This document shows positions 63,816 to 64,000 of a stretch of DNA of 64,000 nucleotides, one piece after another. The stretch spans positions 8,510,501 to 8,574,500 of the forward strand of contig NZ_CP012670.1 of the NCBI RefSeq assembly GCF_004135735.1. The letters run 5' to 3'. Positions within the stretch are counted from its first letter, which is position 1, and every line of letters begins with the position of its first letter. The DNA is from Sorangium cellulosum. Its GTDB lineage: Bacteria; Myxococcota_A; Polyangia; Polyangiales; Polyangiaceae. A model generated the notes under the pieces. That model was not told the DNA's origin. It saw only the letters and a program-made list of their open reading frames with translations, and made no database searches. The translations under genes and the position numbers were made by a program.

Positions 63816-63975
63816 CGGTCAACCTGGGTCGGTCCGGTCAACCTGGGTCGGGCCCCGGTCAACCTGGGTCGGCCCCGGTCAACCTGGGTCGGCCCCGGTC
63901 AACCTGGGTCGGTCCGGTCAACCTGGGTCGGCCCCGGTCAACCTGGGTCGGCCCCGGTCAACCTGGGTCGGGGAG
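63816..63975. repeat. 20-base tandem array, core CAACCTGGGTCGG
   Basis: Eight copies of CAACCTGGGTC spaced 19-20 bases apart (unit CCGGTCAACCTGGGTCGGCC), close upstream of coaBC. On the opposite strand the core is CCGACCCAGGTTGA, identical for 14 bases to the array at 20.2 kb. The array ends shortly before the window edge, in GGGGAGCCGG. Confidence 0.92.
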
Positions 63976-64000
63976 CCGGCCCCGCACCGTGGCACGAAAA

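Overview
The window looks like chromosome of a large-genome, very high-GC myxobacterium, most likely a Sorangium/Polyangium-type member of the Polyangiales. The grounds are the strong G/C preference at third codon positions, four intact or degraded Hanks-type Ser/Thr kinases in 64 kb, PEGA/TPR proteins, glycine-rich lipoproteins, long Ala/Pro-rich linkers, and house-keeping genes mixed with accessory genes. The assignment is by protein style, not by a marker gene.

Layout. 1-9.2 kb: pgk (cut by the window edge) and gap, thioredoxin, a GT2 dolichyl-phosphate-mannose-synthase-like enzyme, a membrane kinase divergent from an SPFH/band-7 protein, and an N-acyl-D-amino-acid deacylase-like amidohydrolase. 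9.5-18 kb: a YvcK/CofD-like protein, an orphan DNA methyltransferase, a secreted NlpC/P60-like protein, an ACCACGG repeat array, a zinc alcohol dehydrogenase, a REP-associated-type HUH transposase and a lipoprotein. 18-27 kb: a long coiled-coil membrane protein, a wrecked kinase gene carrying a repeat array, and 'cluster I' (kinase, single-pass Pro/Ala-rich protein, PEGA/TPR protein, glycine-rich beta-helix-like lipoprotein). 27-36 kb: a tightly overlapping MoxR / membrane protein / ABC ATPase / ABC permease operon, a lipoprotein, and cysA-cysK. 36.7-50.7 kb: a sugar-nucleotide epimerase, then a type VI secretion (T6SS) cargo module (VgrG, SUKH-3 immunity protein, prePAAR/PAAR effector with a deaminase tail) running into 'cluster II' (two PEGA/TPR proteins, glycine-rich lipoprotein, single-pass protein, alternative sigma factor, 100-aa protein, kinase). 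50.8-64 kb: an unknown protein, an AAA ATPase with a truncated paralogue, a GT2 transferase plus UPF0104-type protein, a DUF2079 membrane protein, a universal stress protein, an ammonium transporter, YebC, a CPBP protease and CoaBC.

The most interesting material is the repeated gene set in clusters I and II: kinase, single-pass protein, PEGA/TPR protein and glycine-rich beta-helix lipoprotein, in the same order on the same strand. In cluster II a sigma factor is added and the set abuts T6SS cargo. A truncated PEGA/TPR copy lies inside the T6SS module, between vgrG and the immunity gene, which ties the two together. A second theme is a family of dispersed tandem arrays (13.3, 20.2, 25.4 and 63.8 kb) whose units share a core close to ACCCAGGTTG; one of them lies inside a dead kinase gene.

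No tRNA, rRNA, CRISPR array or complete insertion sequence was recognised. Positions of starts rest on ribosome-binding-site spacing and family N-termini read by eye; no database search was run.
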